Of a stretch of DNA of 64,000 nt, positions 10,598-20,754 are shown in pieces; position 1 is the first letter of the stretch; every line of letters begins with the position of its first letter. This DNA comes from Pantoea sp. SOD02. Lineage in GTDB: Bacteria > Pseudomonadota > Gammaproteobacteria > Enterobacterales > Enterobacteriaceae. Below the pieces are notes generated by a model that saw nothing but the letters and a program-made list of their open reading frames with translations, was not told the origin of the DNA and did no database searches. A program made the translations under genes and the position numbers. The DNA lies in the NCBI RefSeq assembly GCF_024707505.1, contig NZ_CP102604.1, positions 744,001 through 808,000 of the forward strand, read 5' to 3'.

Positions 10598-10616
10598 TTG
10601 CCCCTGACCGGGCGCG

Positions 10617-10677
10617 ACGGCTGGCCTGACAGCCGTTGAAACCAGCACGGGCGTAGGAGATCTCTCCACGCCCGTGC
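10617..10677 (+). other. Two hairpins in the dnaK-dnaJ spacer
   Basis: The first hairpin pairs ACGGCTG with CAGCCGT (10617-10636). The second pairs GCACGGGCGT with ACGCCCGTGC (10645-10677) and has an inner GGAGA/TCTCC stem. The second has no T tract, so it may stabilise the dnaK 3' end or reduce dnaJ expression rather than terminate. Confidence 0.7.
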
Positions 10678-10701
10678 GATCATGTTAAGGGCAGAACAAA
10701 T

Positions 10702-11835
10702 ATGGCTAAGAGTGATTTATACGAGATCTTAGGCGTCTCTAAATCCGCAGATGAGCGTGAAATCAAAAAGGCTTATAAGCGCCTGGCGATGAAATACCAT
10801 CCGGACCGTAATCCGGACAATAAAGAAGCCGAAGCGAAGTTTAAAGAAATTAAGGAAGCCTACGAAATTCTGACCGACGCACAGAAGCGTGCGGCCTACG
10901 ACCAATATGGTCATGCAGCCTTTGAACAAGGTGGCATGGGCGGTGGTGGCGGCTTCGGCGGCGGCGGTGCTGACTTCAGCGATATCTTTGGCGACGTCTT
11001 TGGCGATATTTTTGGTGGTGGCCGCCGTCAGCGTGCCTCACGTGGCGCCGATTTACGCTACAACATGGAGCTAACGCTGGAAGAAGCGGTACGCGGCGTG
11101 ACCAAAGAGATCCGCATTCCAACTCTGGAAGAGTGCGATGTCTGCCACGGCAGCGGCGCGAAAGCGGGAACCAAACCGCAGACCTGTCATACCTGTCATG
11201 GTGCTGGTCAGGTGCAGATGCGTCAGGGCTTCTTCACCGTGCAGCAGGCGTGTCCGACCTGTCATGGTCGCGGTTCAGTGATTAAAGATCCGTGCAATGC
11301 TTGCCATGGTCACGGTCGCGTTGAGCGCAGTAAAACCCTGTCGGTGAAAATTCCTGCAGGCGTGGATACCGGCGATCGCATTCGTCTGACCGGCGAAGGT
11401 GAAGCGGGCGAACACGGCGCACCAGCGGGCGATCTGTACGTTCAGGTTTCGGTGAAAAAACACCCGATCTTCGAGCGTGAAGATAACAATCTGTACTGCG
11501 AAGTGCCGATTAACTTCGCGATGGCAGCATTGGGCGGCGAGATTGAAGTGCCGACGCTTGATGGCCGCGTGAACCTGAAAGTGCCTTCTGAAACGCAAAC
11601 CGGCAAGCTGTTCCGCATGCGCGGTAAAGGCGTGAAATCGGTGCGTGGCGGTGCGGTAGGTGATTTGCTGTGTCGTGTAGTGGTGGAAACGCCAGTCAGC
11701 CTCAACGACAAACAGAAAGCGCTGCTGCGTGAACTGGAAGAGAGTTTTGGTGGCCCAAGCGGCGAGAAAAATAGCCCGCGCTCCAAAAGCTTCCTCGACG
11801 GTGTGAAGAAGTTCTTTGACGATTTAACGCGTTAA
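10702..11835 (+). CDS. dnaJ: Co-chaperone DnaJ (Hsp40)
   Basis: DnaJ delivers substrates to DnaK and triggers ATP hydrolysis. Residues 1-70 form the J domain with HPD at 33-35. A Gly/Phe-rich linker follows ([13 protein letters not shown]), then four zinc-binding repeats ([32 protein letters not shown]) and the C-terminal substrate and dimerisation domains. Length is 377 against 376 in E. coli, so it is a complete class I DnaJ. It is second gene of the dnaK operon and is followed by a terminator. Confidence 0.99.
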   Translation: MAKSDLYEILGVSKSADEREIKKAYKRLAMKYHPDRNPDNKEAEAKFKEIKEAYEILTDAQKRAAYDQYGHAAFEQGGMGGGGGFGGGGADFSDIFGDVFGDIFGGGRRQRASRGADLRYNMELTLEEAVRGVTKEIRIPTLEECDVCHGSGAKAGTKPQTCHTCHGAGQVQMRQGFFTVQQACPTCHGRGSVIKDPCNACHGHGRVERSKTLSVKIPAGVDTGDRIRLTGEGEAGEHGAPAGDLYVQVSVKKHPIFEREDNNLYCEVPINFAMAALGGEIEVPTLDGRVNLKVPSETQTGKLFRMRGKGVKSVRGGAVGDLLCRVVVETPVSLNDKQKALLRELEESFGGPSGEKNSPRSKSFLDGVKKFFDDLTR

Positions 11836-11853
11836 TCCCGTCTTAGATGTATA

Positions 11854-11884
11854 AAAAGCGGAGAGGAAACTTTCCGCTTTTTTT
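11854..11884 (+). terminator. dnaKJ terminator
   Basis: AAAAGCGGA pairs with TCCGCTTTT and continues into a T-rich run. It begins about 18 bases after the dnaJ stop. Confidence 0.85.
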
Positions 11885-12101
11885 ATATTCATTATTAATG
11901 ATATTAAAATCCGTTAAACTCATCTTAATAATCATTAAAGATGTGTGAAATCTATTTATTGGTTTTACTTTCAAATTCAAGGCTTGAATACTACTTCAAT
12001 CTATATATCTAAATTGATCTCTCGGCGGTCATACGTGCATTTATTTGCAATGGCGGCATCAGGGATGCTTGTGAATATTAAGTTAATTGATTGGAGTAAT
12101 C

Positions 12102-13124
12102 ATGTTTTATATACGGGAAGTTTTCATTCTCATGTCGTTGTTGCCTTTAACTGCCGCTGCGCATGTTAAATGGTTTGTCGATTACAACACCGAGAATCGC
12201 CCAGCTTCACTATTGAATATGCTGCAGTCTATGGAGTTTATGGGGCTGCTGGCCCTTGCAACGATTGTTATATTTCTAACCTCGGTGCTGGATCGTAAAC
12301 TGGCATCGCCAGTTGATGTACCCGAATGGCAACCAAAATTAACGCTGCTGGAGAATTGCGTGCCGGCCATAATGCGTTATGGTACTTCAGCATTCTTTTT
12401 AACGCTGACGCTAAGCTTTCCACATATTATTCTGACGCCAGAATTAGTGGTTGAAAATCCGGCGATGCGTTATGTACATGCGCTAATTGCTCTGACCGCT
12501 TTTCACCGTCGTACAAGTTTAATTGCTGGTGTTGGTATCTTATTCCTTTACAGCTACGCCACCCAATTATACGGCACCTTCCATATGCTGGATTATCTGG
12601 TGTTTATTGGCACCGGTGTCTATCTGATCATGCAAACCTTAGGCGGCGATAAAGTACGTGGCCTAACCATTGAATTAGTACGTTTTACGCTGGCATATTC
12701 ATTCTTGTGGGGTGCAATTGAAAAATTCATGCAACCCGATCTCTTTTACCATCTGTTAGAAGAGCATAGTTATCTGGCGATGGGCATGGACTGGGAATTC
12801 TTCGTCCGTGCGGCAGGCTTTGTGGAGTTTTGCTGTGCCTGGCATATCTTTAGTGGTCGTGCAGCGGGTTATGCTGGTATTGGCTTGATGGCGTTCTTTG
12901 TCATCGCCGCCGTTATTCCGTTCGGTATGATCGATTTCATTGGCCATTTCTTATTTATCATTCCATTGATTGCCGTCCTGTTCACGCCGCGCAAGGTGCC
13001 ACTCTGCCGCACCGCATGCGGTACCACATTAGCGTTTCTGGTGGCGCTTGCCCTGTATTTGCTGGTGGCTTATGCCGCTTGGTATATGCTTTATTTTTAC
13101 CTGCATTTGGACTTATTCCATTAA
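12102..13124 (+). CDS. Polytopic inner membrane protein of unknown function, possibly distantly DoxX-like
   Basis: I do not recognise this 340-residue protein with certainty. A signal-like first segment ends LLPLTAAA and is followed by HVKWF. About nine further hydrophobic helices follow, and the C-terminus is aromatic (WYMLYFYLHLDLFH). The stretch SFLWGAIEKFMQPDLF, a helix ending in G-x-E-K-F-x-x-P, resembles DoxX-type membrane proteins; that is only an inference. The ATG at 12102 is chosen because GGAG ends 5 bases before it; an upstream in-frame start at 12087 lacks a site. The gene and its 5' flank are visibly AT-richer than the neighbours. It sits alone between dnaJ and nhaA, suggesting acquisition or fast divergence. 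Confidence 0.8.
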   Translation: MFYIREVFILMSLLPLTAAAHVKWFVDYNTENRPASLLNMLQSMEFMGLLALATIVIFLTSVLDRKLASPVDVPEWQPKLTLLENCVPAIMRYGTSAFFLTLTLSFPHIILTPELVVENPAMRYVHALIALTAFHRRTSLIAGVGILFLYSYATQLYGTFHMLDYLVFIGTGVYLIMQTLGGDKVRGLTIELVRFTLAYSFLWGAIEKFMQPDLFYHLLEEHSYLAMGMDWEFFVRAAGFVEFCCAWHIFSGRAAGYAGIGLMAFFVIAAVIPFGMIDFIGHFLFIIPLIAVLFTPRKVPLCRTACGTTLAFLVALALYLLVAYAAWYMLYFYLHLDLFH

Positions 13125-13133
13125 GAGGTGATT

Positions 13134-13169
13134 ATGCATCGGTATTACCGAGCAATTAACGAGACATAA
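13134..13169 (+). CDS. Possible 11-codon mini-ORF upstream of nhaA
   Basis: ATG to TAA encodes [17 protein letters not shown] lies 3 bases before the ATG, a short but usable spacing, 9 bases after the membrane protein stop. It could be a coupled tail peptide or a leader for nhaA, or chance. There is no homology support. Confidence 0.2.
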   Translation: MHRYYRAINET

Positions 13170-13236
13170 GCTGCTTTTAACGAGGTGTCTGAATCGCTAC
13201 ACTTCTCAGCCTAAATGTCTCTACTCAGGAGGAGTT

Positions 13237-14415
13237 GTGAACAAATCCCGTTCTATTCGAAGCTTGCTGAAAAGTTTTATCGCCAGTGACGCCAGTAACG
13301 GCATGGTGCTGATTCTGGCGGCCGTTGCGGCGATGATTTTGGCGAACAGCGCAGAAACCGCTCAAGGTTATCAATCGTTTCTTGCTGAGCCGGTGCAGAT
13401 TCGCTTTGGCGCATTAGACATCAGTAAAAACCTGCTGCTGTGGATTAACGATGCCATGATGGCGCTGTTTTTCCTAGTGATTGGTTTGGAAGTGAAACGC
13501 GAGCTGATTACTGGCGAGCTCGCCAGTCGCGATCGCGCCATTTTCCCGGTCATCGCGGCAATTGGCGGTATGGTGGTGCCAGGACTTATTTTCCTGTTCT
13601 TCAACCACGGCGATCCTATTGCGCGTAACGGCTGGGCGATTCCAACCGCCACCGATATTGCTTTCGCTTTGGGCGTGTTGGCGCTGCTGGGCAGTCGCGT
13701 ACCGACTGCGCTGAAAGTGTTCCTGATGGCGCTGGCGATTATTGATGATCTTGGCGCTATTGTGATCATCGCGCTGTTCTATACCAGCGATCTTTCGGTG
13801 TTGTCATTGAGTGTTGCCGCCGGTGCGATTGTGCTGCTGGCGATTCTTAATCGCTGCGGCGTGCGTAACATTGCCATCTATATGTTGGTCGGTATTGTGC
13901 TGTGGACGGCGGTGCTCAAGTCTGGCGTCCACGCAACGTTGGCGGGCGTGATTGTTGGCTTCTTCGTGCCGCTGGAAGAGAAGAACGGCCATTCTCCGGC
14001 CGAGCATCTGGCGCATGGTTTGATGCCGTGGGTCAACTGGCTGATTCTGCCGCTGTTCGCTTTCGCTAACGCCGGTATTTCGCTGACCGGTATTACCTTT
14101 ATGGATGCGCTGTCGCCAGAGCCGCTGGGCATCATTCTTGGCTTGCTGATTGGTAAACCGTTGGGCATCACGTTGTTCTGCTGGCTGGCAGTCAAGTGGC
14201 GGCTGGCGGTGCTACCGGGAGGTACCACCATACGCGATATCATGGCGATTGGTGTGCTATGCGGTATCGGCTTCACTATGTCGATTTTTATTAGTTCGCT
14301 GGCGTTTGATGCCGCCCACGAGCAACTGGTGACCTTCTCCAAACTGGGGATTCTCAGTGGCTCGCTGCTTTCGGCGGTCATTGGCTACACGCTGCTACGA
14401 ATTAAACTGCGTTAA
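13237..14415 (+). CDS. nhaA: Na+/H+ antiporter NhaA
   Basis: NhaA exports sodium or lithium in exchange for two protons at the inner membrane and sets sodium and pH homeostasis. The paired ion-binding aspartates are Asp170-Asp171 in AIIDDLGA, and the assembly-region aspartate is Asp140 in [10 protein letters not shown]. These correspond to E. coli Asp163/164 and Asp133. Twelve helices are expected over 392 residues (E. coli 388). The start is GTG at 13237, preceded by AGGAGGAG. NhaR, next door, is its expected sodium-responsive activator, but a strong terminator separates the two genes. Confidence 0.98.
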   Translation: MNKSRSIRSLLKSFIASDASNGMVLILAAVAAMILANSAETAQGYQSFLAEPVQIRFGALDISKNLLLWINDAMMALFFLVIGLEVKRELITGELASRDRAIFPVIAAIGGMVVPGLIFLFFNHGDPIARNGWAIPTATDIAFALGVLALLGSRVPTALKVFLMALAIIDDLGAIVIIALFYTSDLSVLSLSVAAGAIVLLAILNRCGVRNIAIYMLVGIVLWTAVLKSGVHATLAGVIVGFFVPLEEKNGHSPAEHLAHGLMPWVNWLILPLFAFANAGISLTGITFMDALSPEPLGIILGLLIGKPLGITLFCWLAVKWRLAVLPGGTTIRDIMAIGVLCGIGFTMSIFISSLAFDAAHEQLVTFSKLGILSGSLLSAVIGYTLLRIKLR

Positions 14416-14421
14416 GAGAGG

Positions 14422-14446
14422 AAGGAGGCGAAAGCCTCCTTTTTTT
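14422..14446 (+). terminator. Intrinsic terminator between nhaA and nhaR
   Basis: AAGGAGGC, a GAAA tetraloop and GCCTCCTT are followed by seven Ts, a textbook terminator. The T tract ends 4 bases before the nhaR ATG at 14451. The only GGAGG near nhaR is inside the stem. Confidence 0.92.
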
Positions 14447-14450
14447 GCCG

Positions 14451-15353
14451 ATGAATCAGCTCAATTTTAATCATCTCTACTATTTCTGGCAGGTGTGTAA
14501 AACCGGCTCGGTGGTGCGTGCGGCGGATGTGCTGTGCCTGGCGCCACAGACGGTTACCGGCCAGATTAAATCGCTGGAAGAGCAACTCGGCGGCGTGCTG
14601 TTTCGCCGTCAGGGACGCGGTTTGGTGCCCAATGAGCTTGGGCAACTGGTGTTCCGCTATGCCGATCGCATGTTCATGCTGAGTCATGAGATGCTCGATA
14701 TCGTTAACTACCGCAAAGAGTCGCATCTGCTGTTTGATGTGGGCGTGGCGGATGCGCTGTCAAAGCAGTTGGTGAGTAAGGTGCTGGAGGCGGCGGTGGT
14801 GGCTGAAGAGCGAATTCATCTGCGCTGCTTTGAGTCAACGCACGAGATGCTGCTCGAACAGCTAAGCCAGCACAAGCTGGATATGATTCTCTCCGATTGC
14901 CCAATTGATTCCACTCAGCAGGAAGGGCTGTTTTCGGTCAAGCTAGGCGAATGTCCGATCAGCTTCTGGTGCAACACGCCGTTACCGACTTTGCCGTTTC
15001 CCGCCTGCCTAGAAGAGCGTCGCTTGCTGATTCCGGGTCGTCGCTCGATGCTGGGCCGCAAACTGCTGAACTGGATCCACAGCCAGAGCATGCAGGTGGA
15101 GATTCTGGGTGAGTTTGATGATGCGGCATTAATGAAGGCATTTGGTGCGCTGAACAACGCGATATTTGTGGCTCCCACACTGTATGGCGACGAGATTTAC
15201 CGTGATGATGCTATTAAAGAGATTGGGCGTTTGGATGCGGTGATGGAGGAGTATCACGTGATCTTTGCTGAGCGGATGATTCAGCATCCGGCGGTACAGC
15301 GGATCTGCCATCGCGACTTCAGTGCGCTGTTTTCCACTGAATTGCAGGCATAA
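14451..15353 (+). CDS. nhaR: Transcriptional activator of nhaA, LysR family
   Basis: NhaR is a LysR-type regulator that senses sodium and activates nhaA. It has 300 residues (E. coli 301). The N-terminal helix-turn-helix spans [21 protein letters not shown] to about residue 60, with the effector-binding domain after it ([34 protein letters not shown]). The ATG at 14451 gives the family start; an in-frame TTG lies two codons earlier. No ribosome-binding site is free upstream because the nhaA terminator ends at the start codon, so expression is probably low or depends on read-through. A bidirectional terminator shared with rpsT follows. Confidence 0.95.
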   Translation: MNQLNFNHLYYFWQVCKTGSVVRAADVLCLAPQTVTGQIKSLEEQLGGVLFRRQGRGLVPNELGQLVFRYADRMFMLSHEMLDIVNYRKESHLLFDVGVADALSKQLVSKVLEAAVVAEERIHLRCFESTHEMLLEQLSQHKLDMILSDCPIDSTQQEGLFSVKLGECPISFWCNTPLPTLPFPACLEERRLLIPGRRSMLGRKLLNWIHSQSMQVEILGEFDDAALMKAFGALNNAIFVAPTLYGDEIYRDDAIKEIGRLDAVMEEYHVIFAERMIQHPAVQRICHRDFSALFSTELQA

Positions 15354-15354
15354 A

Positions 15355-15381
15355 AAAACCGGCTAAGCGCCGGTTCTTTTT
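15355..15381. terminator. Bidirectional terminator, nhaR / rpsT
   Basis: AACCGGC, the loop TAAGC, then GCCGGTT lie between an A run and a T run, so both converging genes can use it. Confidence 0.9.
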
Positions 15382-15406
15382 TACAAAGCGATTAACAGAC
15401 GGGCGA

Positions 15407-15670
15407 TTAAGCCAGTTTGTTGATCTGAGCAGTCAGGTTTGCTTTATGACGTGCAGCTTTGTTTTTGTGGATCAGACCTTTAGCAGCCTGACGGTCCACG
15501 AGTGGTTGCATTTCGTTGAATGCGTTCTGCGCAGCAGCTTTGTCGCCTGTTGCGATAGCCGCGTATACTTTCTTAATGAAAGTACGCATCATTGAACGGT
15601 TGCTTGCGTTATGCTTGCGACGTTTCTCAGATGTTACGGCGCGTTTCTTAGCTGATTTGATATTAGCCAA
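15407..15670 (-). CDS. rpsT: 30S ribosomal protein S20
   Basis: S20 is an 87-residue basic helical protein that binds 16S rRNA early in 30S assembly. The sequence starts [17 protein letters not shown], as expected, and the length equals that of E. coli. The start codon is TTG, preceded by GGAGTTGGACC. The rare UUG start is also used by E. coli rpsT, where it takes part in autogenous control. It is transcribed alone, divergent from ribF. Confidence 0.99.
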   Translation of the reverse strand: MANIKSAKKRAVTSEKRRKHNASNRSMMRTFIKKVYAAIATGDKAAAQNAFNEMQPLVDRQAAKGLIHKNKAARHKANLTAQINKLA

Positions 15671-15717
15671 GGTCCAACTCCCAAATGTGATCTATATGGA
15701 CAAATCAAAGGCCGAGG

Positions 15718-15746
15718 ACTATGCCTTTTGCGCCTTCTTATGTCAA
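15718..15746 (-). promoter_or_regulatory. Candidate rpsT promoter
   Basis: On the minus strand, TTGACA, a 17-base spacer and CATAGT are followed by a GC-rich discriminator (CCTCGGCC). Such discriminators are typical of stringently controlled ribosomal promoters. It lies about 48 bases before the TTG start. Confidence 0.65.
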
Positions 15747-15930
15747 TGGATTTGTGCAAATAAGCGTCGTTTTAAAAACAACACTCGATTACGTAATTGA
15801 TGGCGCAGGATTCTACCAGCAACGCGGCGTTGAATACAGTATTTCGCAGCAAAAATCTTCAGATCCTTGCTAAGCAACTGGCTACGCGTGGAATAAGCCG
15901 CGCCAGAAGCAGGAAAGGCACGTATACGGG

Positions 15931-15959
15931 TTAACCTAAACGCCATTCAAGGGTATAAT
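15931..15959 (+). promoter_or_regulatory. Candidate ribF-ileS-lspA promoter
   Basis: TTAACC and a perfect TATAAT are separated by 17 bases, 29 bases before the ribF ATG. Confidence 0.65.
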
Positions 15960-15988
15960 CCGCCGATTTCCACCGGTTTGAGTCAGCC

Positions 15989-16927
15989 ATGAAGTTTATC
16001 CGCGGTATTTATAATCTGAAAGAGCAGCATCGCGGCTGCGTCCTGACCATTGGTAATTTCGACGGCGTACATCGCGGCCACCAGGCTTTGATGGCTGAAT
16101 TAATTGCTGAAGGACGAAAACGCAATCTGCCGGTGGTGGTGATGGTCTTTGAGCCACAACCGCTTGAGCTGTTTGCCGGCGATAAAGCCCCGGCGCGCCT
16201 TACGCGTTTGCGTGAAAAGCTGAAGTACCTCGAACAAGCGGGCGTTGATGCCGTACTTTGCGTACGTTTTGATCGTCGCTTCGCTGCGCATTCGGCGCAG
16301 AGTTTTATTTCCGAATTGCTGGTGGACAAGCTGAACGTCAAGTTCCTGGCCGTCGGTGATGATTTCCGCTTCGGCGCTGGTCGCCAGGGGGATTTCCTGT
16401 TATTACAGAAAGCCGGTGCGGAGTATGGCTTTGAAGTCATCAGCACCCAAACCTATTGCGATAGCGGCAAGCGCATCAGCAGTACCGCCGTTCGTCAGGC
16501 GCTGGCGCAGGATGATTTTGCGCAAGCCGAAGCGCTGCTGGGCCATCCGTTCAGCATCTCAGGTCGCGTAGTGCACGGTGATGCACTTGGGCGCACCATC
16601 GGTTTCCCAACGGCTAATCTCCCTTTGCGTCGCACCGTTACGCCGGTTAAAGGCGTATTTGCGGTAGAAGTGTTGGGCCTCGGCGATCAGCCGCTGCCCG
16701 GCGTGGCCAATATTGGTACGCGCCCAACGGTAAAAGGTTTACGTCAGCAGCTTGAAGTTCACCTGCTCGACACAAATATGAATCTCTATGGGCGTCACAT
16801 TGAAGTGGTGCTGAAACAGAAGATTCGCGATGAACAGCGTTTCGCTTCGCTGGACGCGCTGAAAGAACAAATTGCGAAAGATGTGGTGACGGCCCGCCAA
16901 TTCTTTGGGCTAAAAACACCGGTTTAA
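15989..16927 (+). CDS. ribF: Bifunctional riboflavin kinase / FAD synthetase
   Basis: RibF phosphorylates riboflavin to FMN and adenylylates FMN to FAD. The N-terminal nucleotidyltransferase half shows TIGNFDGVHRGHQAL near residue 20 and ISSTAVRQAL near residue 160. The C-terminal kinase half shows GRTIGFPTANLPL and GVANIGTRPTV. Length is 312 (E. coli 313). It heads the conserved ribF-ileS-lspA-fkpB-ispH cluster, with 27 bases before ileS. Confidence 0.98.
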   Translation: MKFIRGIYNLKEQHRGCVLTIGNFDGVHRGHQALMAELIAEGRKRNLPVVVMVFEPQPLELFAGDKAPARLTRLREKLKYLEQAGVDAVLCVRFDRRFAAHSAQSFISELLVDKLNVKFLAVGDDFRFGAGRQGDFLLLQKAGAEYGFEVISTQTYCDSGKRISSTAVRQALAQDDFAQAEALLGHPFSISGRVVHGDALGRTIGFPTANLPLRRTVTPVKGVFAVEVLGLGDQPLPGVANIGTRPTVKGLRQQLEVHLLDTNMNLYGRHIEVVLKQKIRDEQRFASLDALKEQIAKDVVTARQFFGLKTPV

Positions 16928-16954
16928 TGACCGAAATACGGAATCGAGAATCTG

Positions 16955-19774
16955 ATGAGTGACTATAAATCTACCCTGAATTTGCCGGAAACGGGGTTCC
17001 CGATGCGTGGCGATCTGGCCAAGCGCGAACCGGGAATGCTGCAACGTTGGTATGATGACAACCTGTACGGCATCATCCGCGAAGCCAAGAAAGGGAAAAA
17101 AACCTTTATTTTGCATGATGGCCCTCCATATGCGAACGGCAGCATTCATATTGGTCACTCAGTTAACAAGATTCTGAAAGACATTATCGTCAAGTCGAAA
17201 GGCATGGCGGGCTTTGACTCGCCGTACGTTCCCGGTTGGGACTGCCACGGTTTGCCGATTGAGCACAAAGTTGAGCAGATGATTGGTAAGCCGGGCGAGA
17301 AAGTCAGCGCGGCTGAATTCCGTGCCGCTTGCCGCCAATACGCGGCGGAGCAGGTTGAAGGTCAGAAAAATGACTTCATCCGTCTCGGCGTGCTGGGTGA
17401 CTGGGATCGTCCTTACCTGACGATGAACTTCCAGACCGAAGCCAACATCATTCGTGCGCTGGGTAAAATCATCGGCAACGGCCATCTGCACAAAGGCGCT
17501 AAGCCGGTGCACTGGTGCATGGATTGCCGCTCGGCACTGGCTGAAGCGGAAGTGGAGTATTACGACAAAACCTCGCCATCTATCGACGTGATGTTCAATG
17601 CCGTTGATGCCGATGCAGTGCGCGCGAAGTTTGGCGTCGCCGCTTCAGAAGGCCCGGTTTCACTGGTGATCTGGACCACCACGCCGTGGACTATGCCAGC
17701 CAACCGCGGTATTTCGCTGCATCCGGAATTTGAATATCAGCTGCTGCAGATTGAAGGTCGTAGCCTGATTCTCGCCAAAGAGATGGTTGAGAGCGTGATG
17801 AAGCGCGCCGGCATCAGTGACTGGAAAGTACTGGGCGAATGCAACGGTGCGGCGCTTGAGCTGCAACTGTTCCAGCATCCGTTCCTTGAGCAGATCCAAT
17901 CGAAAGTGGTTCTGGGTGAGCACGTGACGCTGGAAGCCGGTACCGGTGCGGTACATACCGCGCCAGGCCACGGCCCGGATGACTATGTTATCGGTCAGAA
18001 ATACGGCCTGGAAACCGCTAATCCGGTGGGTCCGGATGGCGCGTATCTGCCAGGCACCTACCCAACGCTGGATGGCGTAAACGTCTTCAAAGCCAACGAC
18101 ATGATCGTTGAGCTGCTGAAAGAGAAGGGTGCGCTGCTGCACGTTGAGAAACTGCTGCACAGCTACCCGCACTGCTGGCGTCACAAAACGCCGATCATCT
18201 TCCGTGCCACGCCACAATGGTTCATCAGCATGGATCAGAAAGGGCTGCGTGCACAGTCGCTGAAAGAGATCAAAGGCGTGCAGTGGATCCCGGATTGGGG
18301 CCAGGCGCGTATCGAAGCGATGGTGGCGAACCGTCCGGACTGGTGTATCTCACGTCAGCGTACGTGGGGCGTGCCGATGGCGCTGTTCGTGCATAAAGAG
18401 AGCGAGCAGCTGCATCCGGATACGCTGGAGCTGATGGAGAAAGTCGCCAAGCTGGTTGAGCAGGACGGTATTCAGGCGTGGTGGGATCTCGACCCGCGCG
18501 ATCTGATGGGCGATGACGCTGACCACTACGTTAAAGTGCCAGACACCTTAGACGTGTGGTTCGACTCCGGATCAACAAGCTACGCGGTAGTGGATGCGCG
18601 TCCGGAATTCGGTGGCCATACGCCGGATATGTATCTTGAAGGTTCGGATCAGCATCGCGGCTGGTTCATGTCTTCTCTGATGATCTCCACAGCGATGAAA
18701 GGCAAAGCGCCTTATCGTCAGGTACTGACGCACGGTTTCACCGTGGATGGTCAGGGCCGCAAGATGTCTAAATCGATCGGCAACACCGTGGCGCCACAGG
18801 ATGTGATGGATAAGCTGGGCGCGGATATTCTGCGTCTGTGGGTCGCCTCTACCGATTACTCCGGTGAGATGGCGGTCTCCGACGAAATCCTCAAGCGTGC
18901 CGCAGACAGCTATCGTCGTATCCGTAACACCGCGCGTTTCCTGCTGGCTAACCTTGCTGGCTTCAATCCGGCGACCGATTGCGTCAAGCCGGAAGAGATG
19001 GTGGTGGTGGATCGCTGGGCGGTTGGCCGTGCGCTGGCAGCGCAGCAGGATATCGTGCACTCCTACGAAAACTACGATTTCCACGAAGTGGTGCAGCGTC
19101 TGATGCACTTCTGCTCTATCGAAATGGGCTCGTTCTATCTCGATGTGATCAAAGATCGTCAGTACACCGCGAAAGGCGACAGCCTGGCGCGTCGCAGCTG
19201 CCAAACCGCGCTGTGGCATATCGTTGAAGCGCTGGTGCGCTGGATGGCACCAATCATGTCCTTCACCGCAGACGAAATCTGGGGCTACCTGCCGGGCGAG
19301 CGCGCGAAATACGTGTTCACCGAAGAGTGGTATCAGGATCTGTTTGGTCTGGCGGATAACGAAGCGCTGAACGACGCCTATTGGGATGATCTGCTGAAAG
19401 TGCGCGGTGAAGTGAACAAGGTCATCGAGCAAGCGCGTAGCGATAAACGCATCGGTGGCGCGCTGGAAGCCACGGTCACGCTGTATGCGGATGCCGAGCT
19501 GGCCGCCAAGCTGCAGGCGTTGGGTGATGAGCTGCGTTTCGTGCTGTTAACTTCAGGCGCAACCGTGGCGGATTACGCCACTGCCAGCGATGAAGCGCAG
19601 CAGAGCGAACTGTTCAAAGGTCTGAAAATCGCGCTGCACAAAGCAGAAGGCGAGAAATGTCCGCGCTGCTGGCATTACACTACTGACGTTGGCCAGAATC
19701 CTGAGCACGCTGCGGTATGTGGCCGTTGCTACACTAACGTGTCCGGAAACGGCGAGCAGCGGAAATTTGCCTGA
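16955..19774 (+). CDS. ileS: Isoleucyl-tRNA synthetase
   Basis: IleS charges tRNA-Ile with isoleucine and edits mischarged valine. It is a class I enzyme of 939 residues (E. coli 938). The HIGH motif lies in [11 protein letters not shown] near residue 67, and KMSKS in [10 protein letters not shown] near residue 607. The CP1 editing domain contains [16 protein letters not shown]-terminal zinc site has two CxxC pairs (CPRC, CGRC). The stop codon overlaps the lspA start as TGATG. Confidence 0.99.
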   Translation: MSDYKSTLNLPETGFPMRGDLAKREPGMLQRWYDDNLYGIIREAKKGKKTFILHDGPPYANGSIHIGHSVNKILKDIIVKSKGMAGFDSPYVPGWDCHGLPIEHKVEQMIGKPGEKVSAAEFRAACRQYAAEQVEGQKNDFIRLGVLGDWDRPYLTMNFQTEANIIRALGKIIGNGHLHKGAKPVHWCMDCRSALAEAEVEYYDKTSPSIDVMFNAVDADAVRAKFGVAASEGPVSLVIWTTTPWTMPANRGISLHPEFEYQLLQIEGRSLILAKEMVESVMKRAGISDWKVLGECNGAALELQLFQHPFLEQIQSKVVLGEHVTLEAGTGAVHTAPGHGPDDYVIGQKYGLETANPVGPDGAYLPGTYPTLDGVNVFKANDMIVELLKEKGALLHVEKLLHSYPHCWRHKTPIIFRATPQWFISMDQKGLRAQSLKEIKGVQWIPDWGQARIEAMVANRPDWCISRQRTWGVPMALFVHKESEQLHPDTLELMEKVAKLVEQDGIQAWWDLDPRDLMGDDADHYVKVPDTLDVWFDSGSTSYAVVDARPEFGGHTPDMYLEGSDQHRGWFMSSLMISTAMKGKAPYRQVLTHGFTVDGQGRKMSKSIGNTVAPQDVMDKLGADILRLWVASTDYSGEMAVSDEILKRAADSYRRIRNTARFLLANLAGFNPATDCVKPEEMVVVDRWAVGRALAAQQDIVHSYENYDFHEVVQRLMHFCSIEMGSFYLDVIKDRQYTAKGDSLARRSCQTALWHIVEALVRWMAPIMSFTADEIWGYLPGERAKYVFTEEWYQDLFGLADNEALNDAYWDDLLKVRGEVNKVIEQARSDKRIGGALEATVTLYADAELAAKLQALGDELRFVLLTSGATVADYATASDEAQQSELFKGLKIALHKAEGEKCPRCWHYTTDVGQNPEHAAVCGRCYTNVSGNGEQRKFA

Positions 19775-20280
19775 TGAGTAAAGCTATTTCTTCGACCGGT
19801 TTGCGCTGGCTTTGGCTGGTGCTGGTTGTGATCGCCATCGATTTTGGCAGCAAAATGTGGGTCATGGATAACATGATGCTGCATGAAACGCAGCCGCTGA
19901 TGCCGTTCCTGAATCTGTTCTATGCGCATAACTATGGCGCGGCGTTCAGCTTCCTGGCCGACAAAGGCGGCTGGCAGCGTTGGTTCTTTGCCGGCATCGC
20001 CATTGCTATCGTCGTGGCGCTGTTGGTGATGATGTATCGCAATGCTGCCAGCAACAAATTAACCAATATTGCTTACGCGCTGATTATCGGCGGGGCGTTG
20101 GGTAACCTGTTTGACCGTTCGTATCACGGCTTTGTGGTCGATTTTATCGACTTCTATGTCGGAGACTGGCACTTCGCGACCTTCAACATCGCCGACTGTG
20201 CCATCTGTATCGGCGCGGCGCTGGTGGTGCTGGAAGGTTTTCTCAGCCCGAACGGCAAACCGGCAAAAGATAAAGGGTAA
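19774..20280 (+). CDS. lspA: Lipoprotein signal peptidase (signal peptidase II)
   Basis: LspA cleaves signal peptides from diacylglyceryl-modified prolipoproteins in the inner membrane. Over 168 residues it has four membrane helices and the catalytic aspartates Asp123 (GFVVDFIDF) and Asp141 (FNIADCAI), with the conserved NYGAAFSFL. The start overlaps the ileS stop by one base. fkpB follows after 3 bases. Confidence 0.98.
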   Translation: MSKAISSTGLRWLWLVLVVIAIDFGSKMWVMDNMMLHETQPLMPFLNLFYAHNYGAAFSFLADKGGWQRWFFAGIAIAIVVALLVMMYRNAASNKLTNIAYALIIGGALGNLFDRSYHGFVVDFIDFYVGDWHFATFNIADCAICIGAALVVLEGFLSPNGKPAKDKG

Positions 20281-20283
20281 AAA

Positions 20284-20754
20284 ATGAGTGAGTCTGTTCA
20301 GCGCGATAGCGCGTTGCTGGTGCATTTTACGCTGAAGCTGGAAGATGGCTCGACGGCGGAATCCACGCGCGCCAACGGCAAACCTGCGCTGTTCTGTCTG
20401 GGCGATGGCAGCCTTTCAGCCGCGCTGGAACAGCAGCTTCTGGGGCGTAAAGTGGGCGACAAGCACGCCTTTACCCTCGAGCCGGAAGATGCCTTCGGCG
20501 GCACCAGCCCGGATCTGGTTCAGTACTTCTCGCGTCGTGACTTTAACGACGCGGGCGAACCGGAAGTCGGCGCCATTATGCTGTTCAGCGGCCGTGGCGG
20601 CAGCGAAATGCCGGGCGTGATCCGTGAAGTTTCCGGCGACTCAATCACCGTAGACTTCAATCATCCGCTGGCGGGTCAGCGCATTCAGTTTGATATTGAA
20701 GTGCTGGAGATTGATCCGGCGCTGGAGGCCAACGATGCAAATCCTGTTAGCTAA
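20284..20754 (+). CDS. fkpB: FKBP-type peptidyl-prolyl isomerase (SlpA type)
   Basis: This 156-residue cytoplasmic SlpA-like FKBP has peptidyl-prolyl isomerase and chaperone activity in E. coli (149 residues). The FKBP halves flank an inserted IF domain: [19 protein letters not shown] at the start, EPEDAFGG in the middle, and [19 protein letters not shown] at the end. Its last 20 bases overlap ispH, indicating coupled translation. Confidence 0.96.
   Translation: MSESVQRDSALLVHFTLKLEDGSTAESTRANGKPALFCLGDGSLSAALEQQLLGRKVGDKHAFTLEPEDAFGGTSPDLVQYFSRRDFNDAGEPEVGAIMLFSGRGGSEMPGVIREVSGDSITVDFNHPLAGQRIQFDIEVLEIDPALEANDANPVS

Larger units (their letters stand above)
15671..15988. other. rpsT-ribF divergent intergenic region
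   Basis: These 318 bases carry the rpsT promoter and leader on the minus strand and the ribF promoter on the plus strand. E. coli has the small gene yaaY here; I see no convincing equivalent. Confidence 0.7.

Noticed and set aside
11945..12169. 74-codon frame in the AT-rich flank of the orphan membrane gene
   Set aside because: No ribosome-binding site, no family likeness, and it overlaps the well-supported membrane gene in another frame.
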